Source: CAYSLA01 sp964431685
GTDB taxonomy: Bacteria > Armatimonadota > UBA5829
Length of the DNA: 45,098 bases
Direction: 5' to 3'
Assembly (NCBI GenBank): GCA_964431685.1
Contig: CAYSLA010000008.1
Span: 1-45,098, forward strand
The position numbers were made by a program, and so were the translations under genes. Under the pieces are notes generated by a model that saw nothing but the letters and a program-made list of their open reading frames with translations, made no database searches and was not told the DNA's origin. This document shows positions 1 through 9,473 of this stretch, piece after piece; the first letter of the stretch is position 1, and each line of letters opens with the position of its first letter.

Positions 1-87
1 TGAAAGTAGACCTTGAGGGTCTTCTTTCTGAGTAGGATGACGTGGTTTCTCACATGCTCTGAGCTCTTACAATCAAAACCTCGCTGA

Positions 88-894
88 CTATCGGTATTTG
101 GCAGGAATTGGGAGATTGAGCAACCTGGCCATGTTCCCGCCGACGATCTTGCGCATATCTGCGTCGGGAACGCGTGTGCCCACCACCTGCCCCAAACGAT
201 AGGCCGGATTGGCATACGGCATGTCTGAACCGTACAGAATCCGTTCGGCGCCGACCAGTGCTACAAAATGCTCCAGATTCCCTCGCAGATTGGTGGAAGC
301 CGCAGTGTCGAAGTACGCGTTAGGATACGGCGCATAGGTGTTCGCATAGTGTGGAATGCCGAGCGAATGCGCAATGATAAACTGCGCTTCGGGATAGCGC
401 TTCAGCACCTCTTCCGGAACAAGCCAGTGGCATAGCAGTGAGCACCTTCGATCAGCAGCAAAGCTCCAGATCACATCCATGGCCTCCTGGAACTCCGGAA
501 GATACCACATATCGCGCATTGGCAGCGTCTCGTAAGCATTGTGGATCTTGATTCCAGAGAACCCCAACTCGTCAAAACAGCGCTTGAGTTCATCCAGGGT
601 CGCCTGCTTTCCCAGGCACGGTTGAGTCGTGGCGTAAGCGACAAACCTCCCGGGGTACTTCTTCAGCGCATTGGCCACGTCAGTGTTGCTCTGAAAAATG
701 TCGGGGCAGTTCCACTTGTTGATACACAACACATCGATGCCCACACGATCCATATCAGCAATCATGCTGTCGACGTCGCAATCTATCCCAGACATCAACT
801 TCCAGTGATCAATATGACCGTGGCAGTCAACGACAAATTCGTCATCCAGAGTCCTGCCCAGCAGTGCAGCGTCCAGTATCCTGCGTTCGGTCAT
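88..894 (-). CDS. Amidohydrolase (amidohydrolase_2 / TIM-barrel metal hydrolase family)
   Basis: The 268-residue protein has the metal site expected of the amidohydrolase-2 family: H25-G-H27 in DCHGHI near the N terminus, H156 (LLCHW), H176 (IAHSLG) and D224 (YGSDMPY). The family hydrolyses or decarboxylates cyclic and carboxylated substrates in the cytoplasm, and no signal peptide is visible. The start overlaps the stop of the upstream gene by 4 bp (ATGA), so translation is probably coupled. It is the last gene of the AraC-headed operon. The upstream neighbour is a homologue that lacks the metal ligands, suggesting an active/inactive pair. Substrate is unknown; the family is well supported. 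Confidence 0.85.
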   Translation of the reverse strand: MTERRILDAALLGRTLDDEFVVDCHGHIDHWKLMSGIDCDVDSMIADMDRVGIDVLCINKWNCPDIFQSNTDVANALKKYPGRFVAYATTQPCLGKQATLDELKRCFDELGFSGIKIHNAYETLPMRDMWYLPEFQEAMDVIWSFAADRRCSLLCHWLVPEEVLKRYPEAQFIIAHSLGIPHYANTYAPYPNAYFDTAASTNLRGNLEHFVALVGAERILYGSDMPYANPAYRLGQVVGTRVPDADMRKIVGGNMARLLNLPIPAKYR

Positions 895-1658
895 CTTACC
901 GCCTCCATCAGCTTCCTCAGGTTACCCGAGGCTACTGTTTCCTTTTCGTCTTCCGTCAGGTCTGCGTAGGCCAAAGCTATCCGCGACTGACCTCCACCAA
1001 ACCAGGGGAAGCCTGTTCCGAATACCAGATGCTTAACTCCGAAACGATGAACCACTTGCTCCAGCATGTGGTTGGAGTGAATGCTGCTTGTTTCCAGATG
1101 GAAGTTGTCGCAGCACTCAAACAGCTTGTACAAAATGGCAAAGTCCTGCCCGATCTTTGGAGCCGCAAAAATCACAGGAAGCTTCGGGAATGCCCTGCAG
1201 ACGTTCATCAACTGAGGAAACTGATCGCCCAAGGTGATCGCGGCACCGTCGTTGGAAAACAGCACCGGCATCCGAGAGGACTCCAGCGCCGCAAAGAGAT
1301 CACCCAGCGTGTCAAGATTCAGCGACGAAAGGCCGGAAAACAATCCACCCCAGAAGAACCTGACAAGACGCACGCCTTTCTGTGTAGCTTCCCGGATATC
1401 CTCTTCAAACGACGGCATGCCAAAATGCGAGACGCTGAGCACCCAAGCCGGATGCAGGCGCTCCTGCCCATCCAACCAGTCCAACAACTGATGGTTGCCG
1501 TGGTGGTTGTCATATTCACACGCCATTGCGTTGTAGACCATCGCTTCGTCGATGCCGTAGAAGTCCATCTCCTGCAGACATTCCTCGACTGTCGGGAAGT
1601 GTCCCTGGCGGGGCGCAAAGTAGGGTCCGATCATCGCGTTGATGTCAAAGAAACGCAT
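891..1658 (-). CDS. Amidohydrolase-like protein lacking metal ligands
   Basis: This 255-residue protein has the same layout as its downstream neighbour (N-terminal 'DINAMIGPYF' strand, ...'LVFGTGFPW' near the C terminus). However, the HxH pair is replaced by INA, and the late Asp of the family (GSDMP) is replaced by Gly (GTGFP). It therefore probably does not bind the usual catalytic metal. The start at ATG 1658 is chosen because a GGAG ribosome site lies at 1669-1672 and the codon falls 4 nt after the stop of the upstream gene; a longer reading from 1691 would overlap that gene. Possible roles are a pseudoenzyme partner of the 88-894 protein or a metal-independent enzyme. Function is inferred only from similarity and context. 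Confidence 0.7.
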   Translation of the reverse strand: MRFFDINAMIGPYFAPRQGHFPTVEECLQEMDFYGIDEAMVYNAMACEYDNHHGNHQLLDWLDGQERLHPAWVLSVSHFGMPSFEEDIREATQKGVRLVRFFWGGLFSGLSSLNLDTLGDLFAALESSRMPVLFSNDGAAITLGDQFPQLMNVCRAFPKLPVIFAAPKIGQDFAILYKLFECCDNFHLETSSIHSNHMLEQVVHRFGVKHLVFGTGFPWFGGGQSRIALAYADLTEDEKETVASGNLRKLMEAVR

Positions 1659-1662
1659 ACAC

Positions 1663-2631
1663 CTACACTCCATCTCCGTAGTAGCGTTCATACCAATCCT
1701 TCCTGTCCAGGAAATTGGCGAACGGGTAGTATCTCTTGACGCGCTTGCGCCCCTTGGGATCCGGACAGTAGATCATCCATTCGTCCGCCAGCGCGACCGC
1801 AGCAAACATCTGCCGGTACCATTCCTTCAGCACGTCTGTGTCCAACAATACGTGGTCAAACAATGACATGCCAGCAAAGTCCGACGCGACAATTTCTGTA
1901 GTGTCCAGCAGTCCCAATGCGGGAATGGTCAGCGGCTCCAGGGTAATTGGCTTCCTTTCGTCGGTCAATGCCTTCACTTCCGCCACGTTCAGGTATTTGC
2001 CGTTCTTAACAAACATCTGGTGAGTGTCTACATCAGCTAGCACCCACTTGTTATATCTCGGCCAGAAGAACTCGCAGAGCAGATGTCCACAGTTGTAGGT
2101 GTCATATACCCCTTCGGTCCGGCAGCACTGCACCACACGTGCTTTCCATCCCATCTCAGTAAGCAGCGCGACCGTAAAATTGGCAATACTTCCACACGTC
2201 AGCGCCACCCCGCCAAGTTTCATTCGGGCCAGGCGTTCTTCGTGGGAGGCGTTGTCGTGAGTATGACCATGCACCGTCAGAACTGCCAGCGAACCGAGCA
2301 GAGACAAGACATCCTTCTTGTAGTGGATAAGCGCAGTACAGCTCTTGCGCGGATCTATGATCTCAGGTTTGCCCAGAGGATGGTCGTATCGCACCTTCCC
2401 CCAGTTAACGAACCTGTACAAGCCCTCTTTGTCTAGTTCAAAGTACTGATCTTCAAACTGGATCACGCAGTTGCCGTCCACGATAAGCGGGAGTTCTTCC
2501 GCCTTTCTGATCTCCTTCTGTTCTGGAGCAGAGAACGACCCAGTCAAACGCACCACTTTCTTGCGTGTGGTCAGCGTAGCACAGACATCGTAACGCTCAC
2601 TCGGAAGATCACTTTTTGCCGTCTTGGTCAT
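1663..2631 (-). CDS. Transglutaminase-like cysteine protease-fold protein, copy 1
   Basis: The 322-residue protein carries the transglutaminase-core triad: Cys146 in LTCGSIA, His183 in CGHLLCEFFWP and Asp200 in VLADVDTHQMF. Family members cleave or transfer acyl groups at amide bonds or act as peptidases. ATG 2631 is chosen over an open extension to 2823 because it has an AAGGA ribosome site and avoids overlap with the upstream glycosidase. A paralogue at 4797-5777 has the triad at exactly the same residue numbers, and the two flank the glycosidase gene. No signal peptide is seen, so action is probably cytoplasmic. Substrate unknown. Confidence 0.75.
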   Translation of the reverse strand: MTKTAKSDLPSERYDVCATLTTRKKVVRLTGSFSAPEQKEIRKAEELPLIVDGNCVIQFEDQYFELDKEGLYRFVNWGKVRYDHPLGKPEIIDPRKSCTALIHYKKDVLSLLGSLAVLTVHGHTHDNASHEERLARMKLGGVALTCGSIANFTVALLTEMGWKARVVQCCRTEGVYDTYNCGHLLCEFFWPRYNKWVLADVDTHQMFVKNGKYLNVAEVKALTDERKPITLEPLTIPALGLLDTTEIVASDFAGMSLFDHVLLDTDVLKEWYRQMFAAVALADEWMIYCPDPKGRKRVKRYYPFANFLDRKDWYERYYGDGV

Positions 2632-2656
2632 TGTTAGTTCCTTTCTGAAAACCAGT

Positions 2657-4792
2657 TCACTCAAGAACAAGAGTCTCGAAGACGTCCAGTACGGGCAGAC
2701 ATACGCGAAGCCACTCGCCTTCCCGTCGTAACTCGACTCCCCTGCCCAATCGCAGAGCACGAGCACTCTTTCTATTTGTTCGAACTCGTAGCGATATATC
2801 CTCCAGATATTGTATGGATTCAAATGGCCGCGCGCCGATTCCAGTGTAGTTGATGAGACTCACGATTTCCACTGCATCGTCTTTGGTGCGCCTATGCGCC
2901 ACTTCCACGGTCTGCGGGGCGTTCTCGAGAATCACATCCCGGCGGCTTAGAGCGCAGTAGAGGTTTCTCAGCAATAGTCTAACATCCATCTGCTGGTAGT
3001 TCCAGTATTGTTCTCCGAATGTCCCGGCCAGATAGACCGCTTTGCCTCTGCCAAACTGGTTTGAGGTAATCGCGGGACACTCCGATGGCCTGATCTCGCT
3101 GCCGTCCCATCCGACAAACTTCACTGAATAGGGAGATATCGTGGTGGCGGTGGTCAACTCGACTTCAGTACTGATCAGCGGAGACGGGAGCAGAGTTGGA
3201 TGGATATCAGCGAAGAAGGTTTCGCTCTCTGGTTGGTTGTAGAAGTAGAAATGGGGATACGGCTTTAATGGCGTGCGAAGCATTTGTATGCCGAACAGGT
3301 CCGAAAGACTCAGATCGCTGCGACGTCGTCCATCTTCGTCACAGATCGATGTCTCAAACGATGCTATAACATTGCCGCCCTGCCGCACATACTCCCTCAG
3401 GCGGTCGTCAAACGCCTCGCCGGTGCAACCGACATTGGGCAAGATCAGAAGATCATAATCAGATATGTCTTCTTCACGCACCGACTCCTCGTCGATGATG
3501 TCACAGGGCAAGTGGCTCTTGACAAGGGCATCGTAGAACCCGTTGAACTCCTCATACATGTCCCCTACCGTCTCGCCGGCCTCGCCTCCCTGCGTAAAAT
3601 CACCGTGAAACACCCTGGGTTTCCCGTAGTAGTTGATTGAGTCTTCGGGCCAGACGATGGCGATGCGGGCATTGGAGTCAGTGCCGTAGTAGACCTCACG
3701 ATTGCCACCGAAGAAACGGTACAACTCCGCCAGTTTCGCAAAACCAGGCTGATCCGCAAACCACCTGAAACCGCTGAACCAAACTCCGGAACCGTGCAAC
3801 GGCGCCTGCACCATGGCCAGTTGCAGTTCCGTGTCAGTCTGGTAGTAGCTGCGCCACGGGCCGTGTGCCGGAGAGTTGGCAACCATCGTTGGTTTCCCCC
3901 CCGCCTGTGTTTGGTAGTACTTCGCGTTGGCGCCTACTCTCCATACGGGAGTCTGATAGAGCTTGCCGTAGACAAAACCACCCTCGGCAATAAGTATGTC
4001 CTGCGCCTGAACGAGCACGCGGTTGTTTCGCCCCACAACGTAGTATGGTTCTTCCTTTGAGCCGGAATTGCCGCACAGTGACACGTCCGGACGCACTGCC
4101 TTGATGGCAGTGTTGCAGTGCTCGAAGAACCTCCTCATACTCTCGGACTGGAAACCCGCGAGCCTGCGCAGTTCGGGATGTCCGGCTTCCTTGGGCGGCA
4201 TCTCCGAACCGTGCTGCTCTCGATAGAGCCTCCGGCAGTTGTCACAGTAGCAGGCGTTGGCAAACAAACATGGACCGTCGAAGAAGATTCCATCGATCGG
4301 GTACTTGCACAGATCCAGACACACTTCACGCACCCAGTCGCGCCACGGCGAATTGACGCAGAATGCGGTTTCTATGCCATACAGGTCGTCGATTGTGCTG
4401 CCGTCAAAGCGAATCTGCTTCCATTCCGGGTGTTCGTCTCCAAACACTGGCTTGATTGCATGCACATTGAAATAGACGATCGTGCGATAGCCGGCCGCCC
4501 GGGACTTTTCCAGATACGCGGCGAGATAGTCAAAAGGCTGCCGCTTGAAGTGAGCCGACTCAAAATAGCAGGTCTGGTTCGTGAGATGCGCCTCGATGAA
4601 CGACAGGCCGTGGGTCTGCAAGGCTCCGCTCGCTTTGACGACATCCACTTCAACGCTCGGATCGGTGGTCGCCTGCCAATTGACACCCGGCGATATGCCC
4701 GGCAAAGTGTAAGGGCAGACTTCATACATCAGCAGCGGCTCTTCTTCCCACCAGGCAGCCCCGCTTACTGGACCGGCGTTTTCGATGTTCAT
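2657..4792 (-). CDS. Glycoside-hydrolase-like protein with beta-galactosidase trimerisation-like domain
   Basis: The 711-residue protein has an N-terminal TIM-barrel-like part (to about residue 400). It includes DGIFFDGP around residues 167-174 and a CYCDNC cluster just after it, both typical of GH42-related and hypothetical-glycosidase families. Next comes a class-I amidotransferase-like region around residues 430-560 (YDLLILPNVGCTGEAF, then YVRQGGNVIA), as in the beta-galactosidase trimerisation domain, and a small C-terminal beta domain. There is no signal peptide. The ribosome site GAGGTGA precedes ATG 4792, and the upstream stop is 4 nt away. It is probably an intracellular glycosidase acting in the same pathway as the flanking transglutaminase-like proteins. 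The catalytic acid/base pair was not identified. Confidence 0.7.
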   Translation of the reverse strand: MNIENAGPVSGAAWWEEEPLLMYEVCPYTLPGISPGVNWQATTDPSVEVDVVKASGALQTHGLSFIEAHLTNQTCYFESAHFKRQPFDYLAAYLEKSRAAGYRTIVYFNVHAIKPVFGDEHPEWKQIRFDGSTIDDLYGIETAFCVNSPWRDWVREVCLDLCKYPIDGIFFDGPCLFANACYCDNCRRLYREQHGSEMPPKEAGHPELRRLAGFQSESMRRFFEHCNTAIKAVRPDVSLCGNSGSKEEPYYVVGRNNRVLVQAQDILIAEGGFVYGKLYQTPVWRVGANAKYYQTQAGGKPTMVANSPAHGPWRSYYQTDTELQLAMVQAPLHGSGVWFSGFRWFADQPGFAKLAELYRFFGGNREVYYGTDSNARIAIVWPEDSINYYGKPRVFHGDFTQGGEAGETVGDMYEEFNGFYDALVKSHLPCDIIDEESVREEDISDYDLLILPNVGCTGEAFDDRLREYVRQGGNVIASFETSICDEDGRRRSDLSLSDLFGIQMLRTPLKPYPHFYFYNQPESETFFADIHPTLLPSPLISTEVELTTATTISPYSVKFVGWDGSEIRPSECPAITSNQFGRGKAVYLAGTFGEQYWNYQQMDVRLLLRNLYCALSRRDVILENAPQTVEVAHRRTKDDAVEIVSLINYTGIGARPFESIQYLEDISLRVRTNRKSARALRLGRGVELRREGEWLRVCLPVLDVFETLVLE

Positions 4793-4796
4793 ATTG

Positions 4797-5777
4797 TCAC
4801 CTCTCTGTAGAGTAGAATCGTGTCATCCATTGGTCACGAGACACCGATTTGTAGGATGGGGAGTACCTGCTCACGCGCGCGCTATCGTGGGGTTGCTCGC
4901 AGTAGAAGTACCACGCATCGGGAGCGATTATCAACGGCACGCTTAGTGTCTTTCTGTACCACTCTCTCAACAGATCCGGGTGGAGCACGACCCCCTCCAG
5001 CATCAACTGGCCGGAGAAGTCGCCGTCTACACTGGGAGAAGTATCGACTCCACCCATCCCCGGCGGCGTGAGAGGCTCGAGATAGAAGTCCTCTCCTCGG
5101 TTTATCAGATCGCTTACTTCGGCCAGGCTGAGGTATGTCCCACCATCCCTGTCCAGAAACATCTGATGCAGGTCAATGTCAATCAGCACCCATTTCCGCA
5201 GTTCCGGCCAGAAGACCTCGTTGAGCGTGTGGCCGTTGTCATACGTGTTGTACCTGCCTTCCTTACGCAGTCCGGCCACCCTCCGGGCATCAACTCCAAC
5301 GGTCTTCAAGAAGTCGCAGGCAAACTGCGCCACATACCCGCAGGTAAGAGACAGATGACCAAGTTTGGCCTGACAGAGTTGTTCTGCGAAAGGCAGTTCC
5401 TGGTGGGCGTAACCGTGAACGTGGATCAGCATCAAAGACGAAAGCAGCGTGCGGAGGTCGCCCTGATACAGGATCACCGAACCATACTCCCGCTCCTCAT
5501 CAACCACTGTAGGCAGATCATCAGGATTGTCAGAGAAGACGCTGCCCCAGTTCCAGAACCGGTAGAGCCCTTCGCTGTCGAGTCTATAGTATCGATCTGC
5601 GAACTGCACCCATCCGGGCTCATCAATCACCAGCGGTAGCGAACTCACCGCTCCGATTATCCCGGTTCCAGGACAATTGTCCGCAGCGGTCCACTGCTTT
5701 ACTTCCATTCCACGGTAGTGGTATGCCACAACATCACACTCGACTTCCGAGTGCGGTCGGACTTCTTCTATTGCCAT
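4797..5777 (-). CDS. Transglutaminase-like protein, copy 2
   Basis: The 326-residue paralogue of the protein at 1663-2631 has Cys146 (LTCGYVA), His183 (NGHTLNEVFWPEL) and Asp200 (VLIDIDLHQMF) in the transglutaminase-core arrangement. An upstream beta-rich region includes FADRYYRLDSEGLYRFWNWG, mirrored in copy 1 by QYFELDKEGLYRFVNWG. The ribosome site AGAGGTGA precedes ATG 5777. It sits 4 nt before the glycosidase start and is part of the same transcript. The pair arose by duplication and has diverged strongly outside the core. Cytoplasmic; substrate unknown. Confidence 0.75.
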   Translation of the reverse strand: MAIEEVRPHSEVECDVVAYHYRGMEVKQWTAADNCPGTGIIGAVSSLPLVIDEPGWVQFADRYYRLDSEGLYRFWNWGSVFSDNPDDLPTVVDEEREYGSVILYQGDLRTLLSSLMLIHVHGYAHQELPFAEQLCQAKLGHLSLTCGYVAQFACDFLKTVGVDARRVAGLRKEGRYNTYDNGHTLNEVFWPELRKWVLIDIDLHQMFLDRDGGTYLSLAEVSDLINRGEDFYLEPLTPPGMGGVDTSPSVDGDFSGQLMLEGVVLHPDLLREWYRKTLSVPLIIAPDAWYFYCEQPHDSARVSRYSPSYKSVSRDQWMTRFYSTER

Positions 5778-5845
5778 AGCGGACTCACCTCTTGCGGATT
5801 CTTACGAACACTACATCGCTACACTGGGCTTTCGCCATTCGCCAA

Positions 5846-7096
5846 TCACACCGCATCGGGCATCTCTCCCGGCTTGCGGTGTGGTCCAGGGCGGAAATTG
5901 GGAACGTCCTGGGGCATACTTCCCTCGGCGATCGACTTGGCCGCCAGAATGCCTGGCGCGGCCGTCTCCACCGCTTTGTAGACGTCGAAGTCAAACGGCA
6001 CATCCCGAAGTATTGCGTCAGCAAAGTAGGCAAACGTGAAATAGTCCAGGCCGCCGTGCCCACTTGCCGCCGCCTCCGCCGGTGCATCGGTGCGATAGGT
6101 CGTCCACGGAACCTCCAGAGGCTCGGTGAGCTGCCATTTCTCGACCCACAGCTTGCACTGCTCCTTGTCGCTGCGCCGCCACTCAAGAACACCCTCAGTG
6201 CCTTTGATGTGGTGCCAGTGCGAGACTAGATCGCCCCGATGTATGCTCGGCGCAGCGTGAGCGACCGCCATTCTCAGGATGGTGTCCTTTTCGGTATGCA
6301 TCAGGGCCACCTGCGCATCGGCGCGGTCGACGTTCTCATACTTGTAGCTCTTTGGCTGGAGCGACATACCCACCACCTTCACCACTCGATCATCCAGAAT
6401 ATGCAGAAGCGGGGACATCTCGTGGGGCAGATAGCCGATACTCGGAACTAGATGGCGCCAGGTGGGTTTGGCCTCAGGATTCCGCTTCGCCTGATCCGTG
6501 GTGTAGAATGCCCCGCGTTCATCCTGGAAGAAGGCGTCTGGCCTGTTGCCGAAATACTCTCCCTCCACGAACAGCGGCTTGCCAATCACTCCGGTCTGCA
6601 CGATGTTCCGCCACGCCTGCACGTAGCCTGCATACCGGATCTGTTCCATTAGCAAGAAGAGTTTCTTTGTCCGCTCCACGGTGGTAATGATTTGCCAGCA
6701 GTGCTCCATCGAATATGCAACCGGCACCTCCATCATTACGTGGCATCCCGACTCCATCGCCCGGCAGGCAATCGGTACCTGCCTGTCCGCATCGACCTGC
6801 ACGGCAACCGCATCGAGCTCCTCGGCCTGAAGCATCTGCTCAAAGTCCGTGTAGCCGCGGATGTTCAGTCCGTGGTCCCGCTCCACATCCGACAACACCT
6901 TGGCCACTACATCAGAACGCAAATCGCACACGGACACCAGCTCGTAGTCGTCGTAAGCGATCGCCTTGCTCACTACGTTGTAAACGGATCTGTTGCCCAG
7001 TCCGATTACTGCTAGTCGGACCGGTTTCTCCACGGTCGGCGCGTCAACAATTGTTCGGACACTGGGTGTGTCCACCAGCGTAGCTCTTGCACCCAT
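5846..7096 (-). CDS. Gfo/Idh/MocA family oxidoreductase
   Basis: The 416-residue protein has a Rossmann NAD(P) motif near the N terminus (VRLAVIGLGNRS, residues about 26-37) and the family's second signature around residues 122-128. There the usual EKP reads EVP (MEVPVAYS), so the standard lysine is absent. Such EVP members are known but often lack an assigned reaction. The family oxidises or reduces sugars, inositols and related compounds. Start ATG 7096 has an AAAGGAAA ribosome site. In this operon it may act on the sugar part released by the glycosidase. Confidence 0.85.
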   Translation of the reverse strand: MGARATLVDTPSVRTIVDAPTVEKPVRLAVIGLGNRSVYNVVSKAIAYDDYELVSVCDLRSDVVAKVLSDVERDHGLNIRGYTDFEQMLQAEELDAVAVQVDADRQVPIACRAMESGCHVMMEVPVAYSMEHCWQIITTVERTKKLFLLMEQIRYAGYVQAWRNIVQTGVIGKPLFVEGEYFGNRPDAFFQDERGAFYTTDQAKRNPEAKPTWRHLVPSIGYLPHEMSPLLHILDDRVVKVVGMSLQPKSYKYENVDRADAQVALMHTEKDTILRMAVAHAAPSIHRGDLVSHWHHIKGTEGVLEWRRSDKEQCKLWVEKWQLTEPLEVPWTTYRTDAPAEAAASGHGGLDYFTFAYFADAILRDVPFDFDVYKAVETAAPGILAAKSIAEGSMPQDVPNFRPGPHRKPGEMPDAV

Positions 7097-7216
7097 TCTA
7101 TTGTTTCCTTTTCTTCGATTTGATCTACTTTGCTTGGAAAGTCACGGAAGCATTCGTTTCAGGATTTTCGTTGCGCTCAAGTCCCGACATACCAGCGCCT
7201 GCGCAGCTTGTCATCA

Positions 7217-8359
7217 CTATAGCTTCACTTCCCACAGATACGAACTCCTATACGGATTGTCGTTCTCGCAGACGTAGAGCGTTCCGTCATCGGTTCGCAC
7301 TATGTCGTGGTTTTGCCAGAGAGTCTTGCCGTCCTGGTCGATCATCGGCCCGAGTTTCTCGAACTTCCCTGCTTTGTAGTCGACTCGCATCAACTCACAA
7401 TTGTTCTGCCGTCCAGTCACTCCGTACGCGATTCCATCTTCAGCCTTGACCAAAGAACTCAGACGACTGGGTCTTTCGGGGGTCGGCGTGAACAGATACT
7501 CCGCTGTCGCCGTCTGGGTGTCCAGCCTGTAAAGGGATCCGTTGGCCCCGCTGACGTACAGGAAACCATCCCCGAAATTGAAGAACGCCTCGGCTTTGGC
7601 AGAACCGTAACTGCCGTCAGGGTTCGGCAGACCGGTCTTGAAGAACGTCATCTGCCCGGTTCTGGGATCATACTTGCACAAGCGCACACTGTCCACTCCT
7701 GGACCACTCTGCCAGGCTCTCAAGACTGCCCAGTTCGACCACAGACATCCGTCATCGTCAAGAATTATATTCTCGCCCTGCGCCATCCCACACGAGTTTC
7801 CAATCAGTCCAAGATCGGTCACAACTCCCGTGTTCAGATCGAAAATCGCAAGTTTCTCGGGCGGCAGACAGAGGCAATAAATAGTGTTTCGCGTGTTGTC
7901 GATTGCTATGGACTGGATGTAGACGTGAGGCACCACCACAGCCAGCTTAGTGATAACACCCGAGACTGGGTCATACTTCACTATCGGGCTGCCGGGAGCG
8001 TCCCAATAACGGTCGGCGTCGTGCAAGAGCGCTATGGCGGCATAGACGCAACCGTCATCACCCCACACTAGCGAACGGTGGAACTTGGCGTCGAACTCAT
8101 TGGCGATTCTGCCATAGCCCAGGTCAACAAAACTGTCACTGCGTATGTCGTAGGCTTTGAAGATATCCGCGTCAAACGAAGTGATACCCAAATAGATGCG
8201 CTGTCTCGTCGGATCATAGAGCGCGCAGTCAAAGCTGACCCAGCCCTTGCGCCACTTCGGATCTTCTCTCATGTCCTCGTAGTCCCAGTGGTCCAGAACG
8301 CTGTCACACCACTGGTTGCCAAAGTCTTCATCGAAAAGCTTGATCGTGCGGACTCTCAT
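7217..8359 (-). CDS. Beta-propeller protein (SMP-30/NHL-like repeats)
   Basis: The 380-residue protein contains repeated blades of the type 'IYCLCLPPEKLAIFDLNTGVVTDLG' and 'LYRLDTQTATAEYLF', plus 'IVKYDPVSG' and 'LCKYDPRTG', which fits a six- or seven-bladed propeller. No signal peptide is seen. ATG 8359 is chosen for its AAGGAG ribosome site; an upstream extension to 8485 runs into the preceding M20 gene. It may be a lactonase- or epimerase-like enzyme or a binding scaffold. No catalytic residues were recognised with confidence. Confidence 0.65.
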   Translation of the reverse strand: MRVRTIKLFDEDFGNQWCDSVLDHWDYEDMREDPKWRKGWVSFDCALYDPTRQRIYLGITSFDADIFKAYDIRSDSFVDLGYGRIANEFDAKFHRSLVWGDDGCVYAAIALLHDADRYWDAPGSPIVKYDPVSGVITKLAVVVPHVYIQSIAIDNTRNTIYCLCLPPEKLAIFDLNTGVVTDLGLIGNSCGMAQGENIILDDDGCLWSNWAVLRAWQSGPGVDSVRLCKYDPRTGQMTFFKTGLPNPDGSYGSAKAEAFFNFGDGFLYVSGANGSLYRLDTQTATAEYLFTPTPERPSRLSSLVKAEDGIAYGVTGRQNNCELMRVDYKAGKFEKLGPMIDQDGKTLWQNHDIVRTDDGTLYVCENDNPYRSSYLWEVKL

Positions 8360-8376
8360 AGTATAACTCCTTGTGG

Positions 8377-9473
8377 TTAACTGCCACTGCCTGCGGCAGA
8401 GCTGATCTTGCTCAGTGCACCAAAGAATGTGTCGAAAACCTTGACAATACCCAGGGCTATCTCCCTTTCCCTGCCGGGTTCCCAACCACCATCGGTAAGC
8501 CGGTTGAACTCCAAGACTGCCGCGATCTCTTCATCACTTAGAATGTCGCCACGCAACTCCGGAACGATGTCGGCCGGGTTCGAGACCTCCCGCCCGGTGC
8601 CTCCGCTAACCTCGTTTCCAACGCCTCACACATTTCCTGCCTGCTCTCGCCGGGGAGTGTATAGAAACCGATCACAAACCGGTCGGCGGATGGAGCGAAT
8701 ATGAACGAACGTTCTCTTGCCCAGTTCTCTCGATAGTAGGGTCTGTCGAAGAGATCTGCCCGCTCAGCGCTCAGCCTCTCGCACGTCTCCACAATCGACT
8801 TCTCGTGCAGGAGCCGCAATCCCTTCTCAGTAGACGACTTGGGGGTTAGAGACAGGCTCGACCCGCCAAGGTTCCCAATGAATACAGTCAGCCCATAGCC
8901 ATCCAGATACAGCGCCGATTCTGCGCGGATGCCAGCCAGCGTCAGGAGCAGTGTGCCATTCCCGACACCGTGTTCCTCGTCTATCGTCGAAGCAAAGATG
9001 AGCCGCTTTCGGAGTGTTGAGCCGGAATCACGGATGGCACGCAGCATAGCCAGCATCGCCGCAAGGCCCCACTTGTCATCCGCCGCTCCGAGCCCCCAAA
9101 CCGCTCCGTCCCTGATCTCTCCCGAAAATGGATCAAAGGTCCACTCCTGTGGCGAAGCTATCTGCACCGTGTCGCTATGAGCGAGAACCAACAGCCCCGG
9201 AGCATCCTCCGGACCAACCTCTCCTATCACCGTAGGCCGTCCTGCGTAGTCGCGTTCGGGACCATGACAAAGCGGATGTGAGAAGAACGCCGGAACATCA
9301 GCAGCCTCAAACGTGCGGACGCGTGCGCCCAGGTCCGCCATTCGAGAAGCGATCAACTCCTGAAGCGGGCCCTCCTCACCCCCCTCGGCAGAGCTTCTGC
9401 TGGGAATGCGGACGAACTCAGAGATGTCATCCACCATGCCGGTCAGGTAGGACTCATCCAGCACTGAGGTCAC
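8377..9473 (-). CDS. M20-family metallopeptidase/deacylase, frameshifted near the C terminus
   Basis: The M20 metal site is visible: H99-x-D101 (LAHSDTV), an Asp in GLGAADDKWG (about 132-133), D165-E-E in TIDEEHGVG and D191 (LDGYG). These di-zinc enzymes remove acyl or amino-acid groups. The start is GTG 9473 with GGAG six bases upstream, overlapping the DegT gene end by 20 bp. The first reading frame stops at 8538. A second frame continues seamlessly from about 8590 (residues EVSNPADIVPELRG...) to a stop at 8377, just 17 nt before the next start. One missing G in the run around 8586-8595 would explain this, either as a sequence error or as a recent mutation. The family's late His ligand is not obvious in the tail. 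Confidence 0.75.

Noticed and set aside
8..22. Small hairpin AGACC/GGTCT with a downstream TCTTTCT at the left edge
   Set aside because: Only a 5-bp stem and no adjoining plus-strand gene in the window; too weak to call a terminator.
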